Part shown: piece by piece, positions 48,882 to 60,299 of the stretch | Layout of the letters: every line of letters starts with the position of its first letter | Numbering within the stretch: position 1 is the stretch's first letter | Assembly (NCBI GenBank): GCA_903632075.3 | Contig: CAHIKZ030000247.1 | Coordinates: forward strand, 540,001 to 604,000 | Reading direction: 5' to 3' | From: Acanthosepion pharaonis | Taxonomy: Eukaryota > Mollusca > Cephalopoda > Sepiida > Sepiidae | DNA length: 64,000 nt | Program-made: the position numbers and the translations under genes | The notes under the pieces: model-generated | Told to the model about the DNA's origin: nothing | Seen by the model: only the letters and a program-made list of their open reading frames with translations | Databases searched by the model: none

Positions 48882-49535
48882 CCTTACACGAAAACAAGGA
48901 CAAAAGTTCATATAAACATATGTCCGCAAATCCGTCGTTTTTGAATTTCTAAGTTTACGTTAGATGCAGTTTAATGTACAATCCAAGATACAATCACTTT
49001 TACAAATATAAGGGAGCGGCTTCACGACCCCAAAGTTTTCAAAATTATTTTTTATATACTCTGTATACCTGTTTAGCGCCTTCGGGGCCAGGGAGGGAGG
49101 GGGGAGGGGCTCCAACAGTTTATTGTGACATATGTTTCCTCTATCTTTCCGATGGAAATACTGAATATCAAGATCCGTCAGCATCTTTCGAAGCCTGATG
49201 ACGATAACTAAGGATACAGTTGCCTAGACAAAGACATCTCAGGTTTGAGAAGCATGACGGGAAAACCTGTCGCTTGCATCGAAACGGAGGCTGTTCCTAT
49301 TACTCATGCCGACATGTTTTTAACTACTCCAATTTATGACCTTCGCTAAACATGAATCCACAGCGAGTCTCCAGAACATTTCAAGGTCATAATTGATTAT
49401 ACGGAGTAATTATTCAGTCTACTATAATATTAAATCTCGGATATCCAGTGAGGGCCCTGGGACATGGATATTGCGAAAGAAAATCTTGCAACAAAATAAT
49501 ATTTTGAAGTTTTACATCATAAATTATTTTGTATT
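48880..49535. other. No gene seen
   Basis: AT-rich with a short GC-rich stretch near 49085-49110 (GGGAGGGAGGGGGGAGGGG), which could form a G-quadruplex. No coding region. Confidence 0.5.
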
Positions 49536-49850
49536 GCACGTTGGGCTTACGCTCACATCACACTGAAACACCGGCTCCCGTACGATCACCGAAGTTAAGC
49601 AACGTCGAACCTGGTTAGTACCTCGATGGGTGACCGTTCGGGAATTGCTGTAAGCTTGGATATTCTGGTGCTGTATTGTAGAATGGCTCTGAATTGTTAA
49701 TTGGAGAACCGAGTTCCAATTCTTGTTGAGTTCATTATATACACTTACGCACAAATACCTTTAGGAAAGATATGAATCCAACTATTCTCTCTTAGTTATG
49801 GGGTTGATTAGTCAAATTTGTATCACTAAACAATTATTATCTCAAAAATT
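49536..49850 (+). repeat. Composite 5S rRNA-tRNA SINE, copy 4 (best-preserved 5S head)
   Basis: The 5S-like head is nearly complete: CACACTGAAACACCGGCTCC, CGATCACCGAAGTTAAGCAA, CCTGGTTAGTACCTCGATGG, GTGACCGTTCGGGAATTGCT, GTAAGC. The tRNA part has decayed at its A box but keeps GAGTTCCAATTCTTGTTGAG. The body ends at ATTAGTCAAATTTGTATCAC. A separate copy of just the body lies at 50075-50170. Confidence 0.88.
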
Positions 49851-50074
49851 ATCACGATCTAAAAATATTTTCTGCAAGCCGGAGAAAACGAATCAATCTG
49901 ATTAGTTACACAGGCATGTTTTTTTTAGATTTATTTACATTCTCTGGGATATAAATGTATATAAACTATTGTGGTCACAAAGCGAGGGATCATTTTATAT
50001 ATTGATTATAATACAGAATTGATCCTCCACTTTATATCCACATCATACTTTCTTGTTCCTTTATCAAATACTGA

Positions 50075-50170
50075 TTAGGCATGAATCTACCTCTTCTCTC
50101 CCCCCGCTATGGGTTAATTAGTACAACTTGAATCACTAAACCATTATTATCCCTTCCCAAAAATTGTTAC
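50075..50170 (+). repeat. SINE body fragment
   Basis: CATGAATCTACCTCTTCTC, CTATGGGTTAATTAGTACAA and CACTAAACCATTATTATC match the body of the 5S-tRNA SINE at 49790-49840. No head. Confidence 0.75.
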
Positions 50171-50291
50171 GCTCTAAAACATTTTCTGAGTAAACAACCT
50201 GCAAAGAATTTATAAATAGTAAAAAATGTAATCAATCAATTTTTAGGTTATTAATTTATTCTGTAAAATGAAAAATATTACAACATTCATT

Positions 50292-50650
50292 AACCCTTTG
50301 AGCACTGACCACCGCTTTACCGGTGGTAGAGAAAAATGACGTAATGCCCAGCCGCCGGTTGAAAAGTGGTAGAGAAAAATGACGTAATGCCCAGCCGCCG
50401 GTTGAAAAGTGGTAGAGAAAAATGGCTTAACACTATGATAGCCGAGGTGTCGTTTTCGACACCTTCAAATTTTCAACAAATTCCTATGGAATAACTAGTT
50501 TTGGTTCGATACTGAGGCTTATGAACAATTATTGAATTTTAGCAAAGATTCTTAACAGACTTAATTCTTTAAAAAAATATTCAGTGGAATAGCTGATATT
50601 TGAATGGCCGAGGTGTCGTTTTTGACACCTAGGCTATTTATAGGGTAAAT
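50292..50650. mobile_element. piggyBac-like MITE with internal tandem repeat and hairpins
   Basis: The left end is TTAA|CCCTTTGAGCACTGACC. The right end is near TATAGGGTAAAT, a decayed GGG-TTAA. Inside are a 52-bp tandem repeat (GTGGTAGAGAAAAATGACGT and AATGCCCAGCCGCCGGTTG, two full copies plus a part). Two perfect hairpins (AGGTGTCGTTTTCGACACCT near 50447, AGGTGTCGTTTTTGACACCT near 50610) complete it. TTAA plus CCCTTTG ends are typical of piggyBac derivatives. Confidence 0.65.
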
Positions 50651-50689
50651 ACATTGAAACATTTCTCACAAGCAACAATACTTGTGTTT

Positions 50690-50716
50690 ATGTCCCCATC
50701 TATCTATTTATCTATC

Positions 50717-50804
<88 letters not shown>

Positions 50805-50820
50805 CACACACATAATTTAT

Positions 50821-50877
<57 letters not shown>

Positions 50878-50905
50878 TAGATAGATAGATAGATAGATAA
50901 CTAGA
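50690..50905. repeat. Compound (CTAT)n-(CA)n-(TA)n-(GATA)n microsatellite
   Basis: CTAT, then about 120 bases of CA with one TAATTTATA interruption, then TA, then GATA. Confidence 0.95.
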
Positions 50906-51136
50906 CTCGTTTCGAAAAACCCTCGAATTTTTTGATTTGCTAATCAAATCAATCTCGAGGAAAAAAAAAGGGTTTAAAAAAAAGAAAGAGCTACAAACAT
51001 GAACTTCTGCCGACAAAAAAAAATCGCCCAGATGCAGGTCTGAAGCCCAAAAAAAAAACCCTGATACGAGTAACAACTAACTAACAAAAGAGCTCAATAC
51101 AACCGTAGAGCACCTAGTGAGCCAGACAAACCTATT

Positions 51137-51173
51137 TAGGTTTCACCTAAACGGATCGTTTAGGTGAAACCTA
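51137..51173. repeat. Perfect 16-bp inverted repeat
   Basis: TAGGTTTCACCTAAAC and GTTTAGGTGAAACCTA, separated by GGATC. It is an inverted dimer of the TTTCACCTAARCG repeat end also seen at 46335. Confidence 0.9.
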
Positions 51174-51187
51174 GGTAACTAAATGTA

Positions 51188-51260
<73 letters not shown>
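51188..51260. repeat. (TA)n run
   Basis: About 70 bases of TA. A 62-codon frame at 51334 (starting after AAAGATGGCTGCTTCACGG) is unrecognised; 51260-52330 otherwise holds nothing I can name. Confidence 0.9.
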
Positions 51261-51261
<1 letters not shown>

Positions 51262-52339
51262 CACTTTCTTTCAGTATGAGGTATACTACTATTTGTGAAT
51301 TTCTTTTCAGACTTGTTATTCCTGACTTGAATATTGAATATATTAAAGATGGCTGCTTCACGGCCTAATGTAAATAAAGATGTCAAAGAAGCTGGCCATC
51401 CTAGTGTCAAAAGAGCCCAGCCACCCGTTGAATGGTGGGTAAACACTTTTTATATCTACCGTGAAATATTACATGCCAATTATTTGCGAATTTTGACTGA
51501 GAAGTTCAGGCAGAAGACTTAAAATTGTTTAGTAATGCTGGGGTCAAAGCGTTAATCCTTTCGATTCAAATTTCAACAAGCAATTCTTTTTCTTTTTATT
51601 ATTTTTATATGAATGAATTCATCATGAGGCGTATAAACACTAGATTTTAGATCCAATGTGCATTTAATGGAATGGTAAAAATGTCCTAGCAGAATTATTA
51701 CGTAGCAAGCAATCTCGATGTACAGAGAAATTAACAACTGCTATTATTAACAGATATTTTCTTTGGACGTATATCTAATTATCGAAAGGGTTAAGAATTT
51801 AATAAGGAAGATATTATAAGAGAGAAAAGGAATTTTTGACTCTTGTGTTTGAATACCAGTTCTTCAATAAGCAAACTTAAATGTTTCCATCAGACGAGTA
51901 TGTATACCTTATTGTTTAAACTGTGTTTTTAATGATCGTATGCTTAATAATAACTAGTTCTAACCCCTGAAAATTTAATGGTTTCTCTGCTTTATTGAAA
52001 CTTAAATTAATGATTGAGTAAGCTCAAAGCAGATTCTACGACAATAAAATAGCCGTAGAAATTCCCTTATCACATCGTTAAATATTTGAGCTTAACAACT
52101 TTAACAAAATATTGCAATAACGATAATAAATATGAATACTGCTCGTTATTTTAAGAAGTAAGGGGGTACAAATGAAAAGATTTGAAATCGACAACCTTTT
52201 TTCTATTTCACTGAAACAGCCGTTAAACACTTCTATCTTGTCTTCTTTCTTTCATTAATTTTCTCACTGAAACCAAGTAGTGTTCCTGAATTTCCCAGTG
52301 ATCAAAACGGAATAGTTCATTATTTATTGGCAGAAACGT

Positions 52340-52363
52340 TAAACACTTCTATCGTCCCTTCCT

Positions 52364-52423
<60 letters not shown>

Positions 52424-52477
52424 TCCTGGCCTATTCATCCATTCTTTCTTTATTTATTTATTCATCCATCCATCTAT

Positions 52478-52530
<53 letters not shown>

Positions 52531-52567
52531 ATCCATCCATCCATTCTTTCTTTCTTTCCTGGCCTAT

Positions 52568-52627
<60 letters not shown>

Positions 52628-52681
52628 TCCTGGCCTATTCATCCATTCTTTCTTTATTTATTTATTCATCCATCCATCTAT

Positions 52682-52725
<44 letters not shown>

Positions 52726-52765
52726 TTTAGCTGTCTTTCTTTCTCTCTTTCTGTCTTTCTTTTTT
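52340..52765. repeat. (CTTT)n satellite with 200-bp higher-order period
   Basis: CTTT runs are interrupted by CCTGGCCTATTCATCCATTC plus TTTATTTATTTATTCATCCA at about 52425 and again at 52628. The two interruptions are identical, so a block of about 203 bases was duplicated. The 207-codon open frame across it is a repeat artefact. Confidence 0.93.
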
Positions 52766-53623
52766 TCTTTTATCTTTTATTTATTTTATTGACCTTATGC
52801 AACATTATAATTTTTATTGTAAAAGGGCATATTTCATTTGCATTGATTTTTATATACATGTTATTGGCCATCATTTCGCACACAATGCACTTAATTTATG
52901 TAATTCTTTCAATTTTGTGCGTTAACAATAAATTTATCGTTTGTTCTTAAATTCGGCTCGTGTAGTCTGTCTTTGTTGTGTGCCTATATACATTAAATGT
53001 TACTTCAAACATTTGTTTGAACTATTTTTTTCATAGCGTTTTTTCACCAAATAAAAAGTTGTTTATATCTGGCTTGTCATCTTTGCTCTGTAGCAAATCA
53101 AGGCGATGAATGCCTTTAAAAATGTGACAATAATAATGAAATACTGGCTAGAAGGTCAGGAAAGAAATGAGAAAAATACAATTCAGTCATAATATATGCG
53201 GATTGATGTTTGTTAAAACATCTGAAAGGCGTAGTAATTTGTAACGCCTATATAAAATTCCTATTTAACAAGCAGGAATAATTTAAATGTCAGACACTTA
53301 AGTAAACCCAAAAAAAAAATGTATTAAAACAAATGCTATAAGAGGTTCTTCCTAATGTCCTGTTTGTCTGGGAATTGAGATAATATAATGATTAGTATAA
53401 TTAATTAAACACCTTTTATAACTAATTAAACACCTTGTATAATTAATACAACGGCAGGGGACTGGAAAAATAGTTCGTTTTTATGCTTTTAGTTCCACTT
53501 ATATATCTAATTTTTCAGTGGATACGAAACATTCTCATCCAACCAAGAAGAAATTCCCTACAAAATTCTAATTTTTGGTCATAATTTTCGAGAAATTTGG
53601 AGCAAAAGCTCTCTCTCTCTGTT

Positions 53624-53674
<51 letters not shown>

Positions 53675-53795
53675 AACACACACAGACACATAGACACACT
53701 AAAGGAGTGATGGATTTTTTTCATTTATTTATTCGATAGATTTTATTATGTAACATTATTTTTAATAGATACCCATATTTGATTAGACGAGTGGG
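52765..53795. other. No gene seen
   Basis: AT-rich DNA, a TAATTAATTAAACACCTTTTA duplication near 53395-53440 (split here as ATTAAACACCTT twice), and a (TC)n(TGTC)n(CA)n compound run at about 53610-53690. Confidence 0.6.
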
Positions 53796-54300
53796 ACGCA
53801 AATTCAAATCCTGCCGGAGATCACATATTTTTCATTAAGATTTCTCTAATATTCAAGCCGGTAGACGAAAATAAATAGATATACCGTTTAATAAATCTAC
53901 TTAAACAGAGCGTCTACTTAAATATGGGTATCCACTAAAAAATAACGTTCAAGTAATAAAAACTTTCGGATTAGTAAATAAAAAATCCATTACTTCTTTA
54001 GAAATTGCTTTATTTACATTAGGATACAAAACTGAACAGATCTGAATGCTTCGAGAGTCTGAGAAAAATTTGCGTTTATAAGGCACTATTTAAATGTGCA
54101 TAATTGTAGGCGCATACCTTGACTGAGACAGTCTAAAATCACGTTCGATCTAACGTCAGTTTCCCCTGCCAAGGGCGGCACTGGTTCGAGTCCTTATTTC
54201 TCCTTAATAATATTTCTCGAACATTCAGGCCGATAGACGAAAATAAATAAATATACTGTTTAAAAAATAAACGGAGCGTCTAGTCAAATATGATATTTAA
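53795..54300 (+). repeat. Two related SINE fragments
   Basis: At 53795-53960 and 54110-54300: a tRNA-like B box (AAATTCAAATCCTGCCGGA; GGTTCGAGTCCTTATTTC), then ATTTCTCTAATATTCAAGCC / ATTTCTCGAACATTCAGGCC. Both end GATAGACGAAAATAAATA, then CGGAGCGTCTA-type sequence. Related to 44890-45015. Confidence 0.6.
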
Positions 54301-54369
54301 GCAATAAAATATATAAGAGATTTAGGGAAAATCTATGACAAAGTGGAAAACGTTTCCTTGTTAGATTTT

Positions 54370-54500
54370 GAATTTTCAACATCCTCTCTCCTTCATGCAT
54401 ATGTAGTAGCATAAAAATAAATACCACTTTAGTCTGATGAAGTCCTAAAGGACGCAACCCCTCACACGAAATCTTTCCCATTTTGTCATAGATTCCCTTA
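54370..54500 (+). repeat. Copy of the hammerhead-like repeat outside the gene family
   Basis: TTCAACATCCTCTCTCCTTC, ACTTTAGTCTGATGAAGTCC, TAAAGGACGCAACC, CACACGAAATCTTTCCC. It is the copy whose core is closest to a hammerhead core: CTGATGA, a GTCC/GGAC stem with loop TAAA, then GCAAC where GAAAC is expected. A (CT)n(TA)n run follows at 54509-54590. Confidence 0.6.
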
Positions 54501-54506
54501 ATATAT

Positions 54507-54594
<88 letters not shown>

Positions 54595-54689
54595 AGAGGG
54601 AAAGAGACAGAGACATGATCAATCAAAACTCGTAAATAATTATATAGGCCATACTACAATATATTTCACAAGACCCACTCTACAACTTT

Positions 54690-55035
54690 TTGACCATAGT
54701 TCAATTAGGTCTCATTTAAATATTCATGGAGGCCTACCGGGCCCTATTTGTAAGATACTTGTTAACAACACAAATATAATAGCCTCATCCACATGCAAAA
54801 AAGGCTAAAAATAATGGAAGCCTTATTAATAAAAACAAACAAACCCTCAATAATATCAACTATGACCATAGACACAATATCTTGACCGTGTTTTGAAAAT
54901 GAAAACATCATATACATAGATACATACAACAATCTATTTCTTGTTAACAGTTAATATATTTCAACCTTGAAAATGGCTAAATGTATAGCCGAAAGCGCTC
55001 GGATAAAAAGAACAATCGGACAGTTTTTATATAAT
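54690..55035 (+). repeat. Dispersed repeat, relative of 47050-47660
   Basis: AATTAGGTCTCATTTAAATA, GAGGCCTACC, ATAATAGCCTCATCCACATG, ATCAACTATGACC, and the end CCTTGAAAATGGCTAAATG, TATAGCCGAAAGCGCTCGG. GGCT/AGCC pair between CTTGAAAAT and GAAAGCG. An inverted partial copy of this end is at about 55215-55285. Confidence 0.65.
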
Positions 55036-55079
55036 TTATCAACTGAAAAGAAAAAAAAAAGATCATATGAGAAATTGTA

Positions 55080-55415
55080 TAAAAAAAATAAATCAAAGCA
55101 CCTTGTCTGTCGTATTCAATGAAATGTGCATGAAAGAAAGATTGCTGCCTAAATACACACACACACACATACACACACATTTTTATTTAGTTTTTCTAAT
55201 GTTCTTACTTTTCCGTTGTGAAGAGTATAAATGTCTATTGTCGAAACGCTTTCGGACAATTCTTTAGCCATTTTCAAAGGTTTTTTGTTTATAAGTGTTT
55301 TGTTGTTTATAAAAGACATCTAAGAATATTAGAAAAGCTAAATAAAAAATTCATCCAATTTTCCTTGTCTGTCATATTCAACGAAACATGCTTGAAAGAA
55401 AGATGGCTGGTCGCA
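55080..55415. repeat. Direct repeat of a TTGTCTGTCRTATTCAAYGA block
   Basis: The block, including GAAAYRTGCWTGAAAGAAAG, occurs at about 55102-55143 and 55362-55405, each followed within about 15 bases by a CA microsatellite. Between them lies the inverted CGAAACGCTTTCGGACAATT copy of the preceding repeat's end. Confidence 0.65.
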
Positions 55416-55549
55416 CCCCCGCACACACACACATGCGTTTTTTTAAAATGTCTGCTTGTTTCTTCAATATATTGGGAGGAACAGTTTGGGCAATACTATG
55501 AATAGTGTGAGTATTTTCACATCAAATATGTGGTGCAGTTTAATTTATA

Positions 55550-55710
55550 TTACAATGAATCATTCATACAAAAAGTAAGTATTAGTAAAGTTCATAACAT
55601 TCATCGAGTAATTAGTAGGTTAATACATCTTTAAAATTTTATGAGCGAAGTGATTGCGCCAATTTATATAATTTTTACTAATTTACTTTTTGTATGAATG
55701 ATTCATTGTA

Positions 55711-55711
<1 letters not shown>
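55550..55711. mobile_element. MITE with perfect 29-bp terminal inverted repeats
   Basis: The left end is at 55550-55578 and its exact inverse at 55683-55711. Both ends start TTACAATGAATCATTCATAC. It is 162 bp long and flanked by TATA on both sides, compatible with TA-target insertion (Tc1/mariner-type). The same end sequence begins the block after the CA/TA runs in gene units A (30863) and B (33613), where the right part is altered. Confidence 0.9.
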
Positions 55712-55714
<3 letters not shown>

Positions 55715-55766
<52 letters not shown>

Positions 55767-56640
55767 TTGTACATGTATGTGTGCGTTATGTATAACAGAA
55801 TACACTCGTTGCGGTACAAGGCCTTTTTAACGTGATTTATTTAACCAAAATAAAATCGAGTCGTTCAGAAATCTCTAAATTATTAAATGTATACAACCGC
55901 ATTTTCAGATCAATTATTTAAAATGGCTTTCATCGAATGACGCATGTAGGTCTTTGAGAGGAGTATCCTTCTTTGAACTTTCTGGACTGGTATTAAAGAA
56001 TCACGAACACCAAATAACAGAAACCACATCAATTGAAGTCTTTCAACAGCAAAAACTAAAATGGTTAGTATATGCAACTCGAAGAGAAAACAATGACATA
56101 AGCATGATATCAACATTCCACACTACATTAAACAAAAAGTTAGAAAGGAAATCCCATCAATACTAAAAAGAGTAATAACCTGTTTTTCCTGAAAAAAAAA
56201 TTAAGAAAAAGATTTCGTAAATTTCAACTGAAGATAACGTTAACTTTTCGATCAATGAAGGATGACTGTTTCTTTGTAAGGAAACGGCTATTCTCACTAT
56301 TACCATTTTACGTTAGAGAATTAGATTTTCCCATAACAGAATTTCAGAAATAAAAAAGAGCTTTGGTTCTCAGCGTTTTCATAACAGTGGAAACATTCCT
56401 GAAATTCTCTTCGTGGAATTGAAACAACAATAAATTCAATAAAACGAGAACTTAGAAGGCACTGCAGTGTCAGACTTTGTGTCAAATTCTTTATAAAAGA
56501 TGGCGATGATGAGAAATGATTTAGACTCCCATATAGATTTCAGTCATGACGTCCAACTCGTTCAGAAATCTCTCAACTATCATCTATATACAACCGTTTT
56601 CTGAGATCAAAGACTAAAAATTTAATTTACTTAAAAGAGG
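55715..56640. other. (TG)n run and AT-rich DNA, no gene called
   Basis: A (TG)n run lies at about 55718-55762. Two related segments, near 55858-55930 and 56565-56640 (TCGTTCAGAAATCTCT, TATACAACCG), indicate another dispersed repeat. A 70-codon frame at 55954 is not recognised. Confidence 0.55.
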
Positions 56641-56735
56641 ATTCATGTAATGGATTCGACTAGAATTCGAAATCGGCGATCCGATCTCCCAATCCGAGCA
56701 GCTATTCATTACTCCACGGTGCCTCCCTCACTGCC
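56640..56735 (-). repeat. tRNA-headed SINE fragment
   Basis: Minus strand: GGAGTAATGAATAGCTGCTC, GAGATCGGATCGCCGATTTC, GAATTCTAGTCGAATCCATT. Only the head and the beginning of the body remain. Confidence 0.7.
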
Positions 56736-57420
56736 ATGGGGAATTACGGTAGTTAAATGTCTATTAACGTCTACAAATAAATCTCACAAATCTTTACTCA
56801 CAGCCCAACAATGACAGTGAAAAAATCTATCAGTTTTTATTTAAGAGCCCTTAGAATTTGCAGCTCCGAATATGTGTCTGATGAGGGAAAATGCATTGGA
56901 AATATTTTTTTTAAAATCCGCCACTATCTTAGTTATTTTATTGTACAAAATCCACAAAGCATTTTTTGCTTTGTGGAAGCAGAAAATATAAACAGCAATA
57001 AAAAATGTAAACTCTTTATATTGGCAGCATCATAAACTAAGAAGCAACAAAATCGGAAATAAATAATTTATTCATTAAACTTTCCAGGATTCTTTTAAAC
57101 AGTAAAAGATAGTAAAAGAAGAAATTATTTTATCGACTAAATAGAGAGTAGTACAACAAGAACACGTTGGAAGCTGAAGGTTTAAATAGGGCTATTGAAA
57201 CGATTGTAAGTAAACCCAAATTTGAACTCGGCATGATGAATCCATTTCTCTCGCCTATAGCGGTTACACCTCCTGCACACCAGTTCAAATAAACCACTTC
57301 ACATTCATGTTGTAAAGATTTTTCAGCTTTCAAGCAAGATATGGATATTTCCCCATTTTTGTTTCACCTACTTTCAGTTTCACTTTGTCATCTGGACATT
57401 TATCAGATTTCTTTTTAGAC
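56735..57420. other. No gene seen
   Basis: AT-rich. Open frames of 74 and 67 codons (56811 +, 57333 -) have no recognisable domain. Confidence 0.5.
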
Positions 57421-57424
57421 AAGT

Positions 57425-57720
57425 CCAGTTAGGATTTATTATTGCTAGTTACATCTAGCCACTTCAACTGTAAAATGATGAGACCTTGCCGCCAATCTGG
57501 TACTGCGCTTAAATACATAAAATCTAGGTACCAAAGAGGAAAGCTCATCAGAACAATGACCATGAAAATAGATGACAGAACAGGGACTGGGAGGGGTAGT
57601 AAGGAGACTAAAATTTCTGAGTTACAAAGGATAAGAAATTGTGGATCGCGCACGTCTTTTAGGGGTATGATGCATAAAAGGGGTTAGCCTCCTGGCTTGA
57701 TCGAACTTACCAGACGGTCG
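57425..57720 (-). pseudogene. LINE 3' coding fragment (same family as 59040-59590)
   Basis: Minus strand: GATGAGCTTTCCTCTTTGGT, ATTTAAGCGCAGTACCAGAT, CATCATTTTACAGTTGAAGT correspond to the DELLSLVP, EFKRATR and HPFTV coding blocks of the 59-kb copy. The frame is disrupted. Confidence 0.6.
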
Positions 57721-58343
57721 TAATAGTCAGATAAAGCAGTTAAATGTGATGGTGTTAAGTAAAAAAAAAAAAAACTGTGCTTTTACCTGTGGGCTTAGTT
57801 CTATCTTGTGGTGGACACCGGAACCTATACAAAAAAAAAAAAAAAAAAAAAACCTTACGGATCCAGGAACAACAGGAAGTGACACACGCAATCCTCATCA
57901 AACTATAAATCTCGAAGGTGCTTTGAATTGATCGCTCAAGCCTGATAGATGAATCTAGATTCTATCGTGTTTGATAATGCTTTGATACAAGCTGTACGTG
58001 AACAACTTGACTAGTGATTCAACCTCAAAACGAAATTTATTTAATCAACGTACACCATGGATCGGCATTCACAACAAATTGATAAATTCGCAAAGTTACG
58101 TAAATAAATGAGCCAAGTGGTCAAGCGATAATGGGAGAGAAAATTTACGTAACTGTCTATATATCACTTGACTCTTATCGGACCATGTTTTTTTTTTTCG
58201 AATGATCTTCAGATGAAAAATGTGTCTGCTGTCAGCGTTAAGTGACATGAAGAGGATTCAGTGATAAAGAAAAGCGAAGATCGTTGTAAAATTTGTTTCA
58301 TGTTCGATATAACATTAGTGGCCATATTGTGATTCTCTTTTTA
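57720..58343. other. No gene seen; poly-A tracts
   Basis: A-rich tracts at 57759 and 57831-57851 suggest retroposed fragments. Nothing is recognisable. Confidence 0.5.
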
Positions 58344-58574
58344 CTCTATGACAGTGCTACTCAAAGTATGGTATGCGTACCGCTGCTGATACGAGAACCA
58401 TTGTCTGTCGGTACGCGGAGTGTTTCCAGGAAACAAAGAACCAGTAGTCACATTACACACTACCCGAGACTGGCGAGATATCTGACTCGTATTATCTTTT
58501 AACATTTTAATTTTAGTTTTATATTTATGGTCAAATATTTCATTTGTTTATTCATAATAAATGTCATTGCTATA

Positions 58575-58963
58575 CAACTAAATCCTGTGTTTGACGATAA
58601 ACAACAACCGGTAGCAAAGCCTCTGTGTACAGATAAATCCTCAGTTACCTCCCCTTAAGATCTAGGAGGTATAAAATGCACCCCATATAAATCCGTCAGT
58701 AGACGAGTAGTCAGAGTAAAGTGCAATAATGTTTTGGTATAAGTTTAATCACTGGTTCTATTTTTACTACACTGATCGGGAGATTGGAATTTTGGGGAGC
58801 ACTGAACCACCTCTGAATTGTTTGTGTTCCTAAGTTTACCTTGGCCCGGGGTGGTAGCACCTGTTAGGGTCCCAGGTGTGGGCAAATAGCGAAACTACCA
58901 ATCAAAAACAAAACGCTATGAAAATATAAAAATACATTTTTATAGTAAAAAAACAAGCAATAG

Positions 58964-59018
<55 letters not shown>

Positions 59019-59735
59019 GACCAATAATACATATTTATAGTAGAATCCTTGCTTGGAATATTGCTGTCATTTATAGTCTGGTGCCCCGCTGTACGTCTCG
59101 AGGTCCTCGACAAAATCCAGAGACGAATATGCAAGATGATAGGTCCTGATCTGGCATCTAGTCTACAATCGCTATCCCACAGGCGTGCCGTGGCCTCCCT
59201 CTGTCTCTTTTACAAATATTTTTACAGCAACTGTTCCGACGAGCTATTGTCGCTGGTTCCCGGACTTCATGAATTTAAGCGAGCTACCAGACTGGCAACT
59301 CGGTCTCATCCTTTCACTGTCAAAACGGTTAAATGTAACCGTCTCTTCTACTCAAACAGCTTCTTTCCTCGCACTTCCCGTCTGTGGAAATCCCTTCCCC
59401 TTACTTGCTTCCCCGAAGACTATAATCTTCAGATATTCGTGTGTAATGTCAATCGAAATCTGACACCCTGAGCTTGTTCCCCGCCCTTCTCTGTGTCCTT
59501 TCCTCAAACGCGCCTCTTTACTCTTGTTCTCAATCCTCTGTAACCCCTTGCGTGCTAGTGGCACTCCCGCCTTGCTTGGGGTGAATTGCCTTAAAAAAAA
59601 AAAAAAAAAAAAAAGAATCACCAGTAATACATTTTATCTGTAGTGGAAGGCATAAAATTTGTGTTCAAAATATTTCGATTTCGGCATTAAATAACCCATA
59701 GAGGTGTTCATATGCCGCAAAAGAAAAACAAACAA
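58575..59735 (+). repeat. AATACATTTTATAG-type dispersed repeat, copy 4, split by a LINE
   Basis: The left part at 58575-59040 (ACGATAAACAACAACCGG, GATCGGGAGATTGG, ACCACCTCTGAATTG, GGTGGTAGCACCTGTTAGGG, GCTATGAAAATATAAAAATA) contains a TA run (58968-59016). The right part at 59625-59735 reads CAGTAATACATTTTATCTG, then GGCATTAAATAACCCATAGA and GGTGTTCATATGCCGC. Confidence 0.78.
59040..59610 (+). pseudogene. LINE 3' end (CR1/Jockey-like), best-preserved copy
   Basis: An open 140-codon stretch ends at 59471. It contains LDKIQRRICKMIGPDLASSL, HRRAVASLCLFYKYF, LVPGLHEFKRATRLATRSHP, FFPRTSRLWKSLPL and CFPEDYNLQIFVCNVNRNL. This is the standard C-terminal tail of CR1/Jockey-type RT proteins. A 3' UTR with CGCCTCTTTACTCTTG and GGCACTCCCGCCTTG ends in a poly-A tract (59593-59614). 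Only the 3' end is present, as expected for 5' truncation. Confidence 0.85.
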
Positions 59736-60299
59736 ACAAACAAACGAATGTTCAAATATTATCTCGCGTTGATATTATATAATTATATGGTACAAATATG
59801 GTACCAGTCCCTGACATACGGAGAAGACTTATTACGTCAATGATGACTGGATTTAGAATGCATAAGACACCATGTCCTTGTGTTTAGTACAGATAGCATC
59901 AAAATGACCCTGAAATAGGACATATCTAAAAAAAAAAAAAAAATTGTGTTTTGGGGGCACAACGAAGTTGAATTGGAAAGCTTCACTCTCCGCTCCTTCT
60001 CAAATTGAAAAAAAAGAAAGAAAAAAAAACTGATTCGCCACATCAGATAGTTTGCGAAACACTGTTCTATGATACAATGCCGAAAGATAAAAACAATAGA
60101 CAGATTAATTATGAATCTGAAAAACAATTAATCCGTAAAGATCGGTATACATTTCCATTCCATAATGCTTCATTTATGTAATTAATATTCAATACTGAAT
60201 TAAGTACATTGACAAAGAAGGAAATTATGTTCAGAGATATTTGCACTGTAGTGATTCAGAGAGTGTAACTTAAATATGGAACAATGGCGAAATATAGAC

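Larger units (their letters stand above)
58352..60064. mobile_element. Non-autonomous hAT-like element, 1.7 kb, with nested insertions
   Basis: The left end is CAGTGCTACTCAAAGTATGG and the right end (inverse) is CAGTGTTTCGCAAACTATCT. The flanking 8-mers are CTCTATGA (58344-58351) and TTCTATGA (60065-60072), 7 of 8 identical. CAGTG ends and an 8-bp duplication define hAT elements. No transposase is seen. Inside lie the AATACATTTTATAG-type repeat (58575-59730) and, within that, a LINE 3' end (59040-59590). Confidence 0.8.

Noticed and set aside
52327..52950. 207-codon open frame rich in FFLSFFLS
   Set aside because: It is a translation of the CTTT satellite; the frame is open only because the repeat lacks stops.
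58293..58502. 69-codon frame at the left end of the hAT-like element
   Set aside because: It spans the insertion boundary at 58352, so cannot be an ancestral gene.
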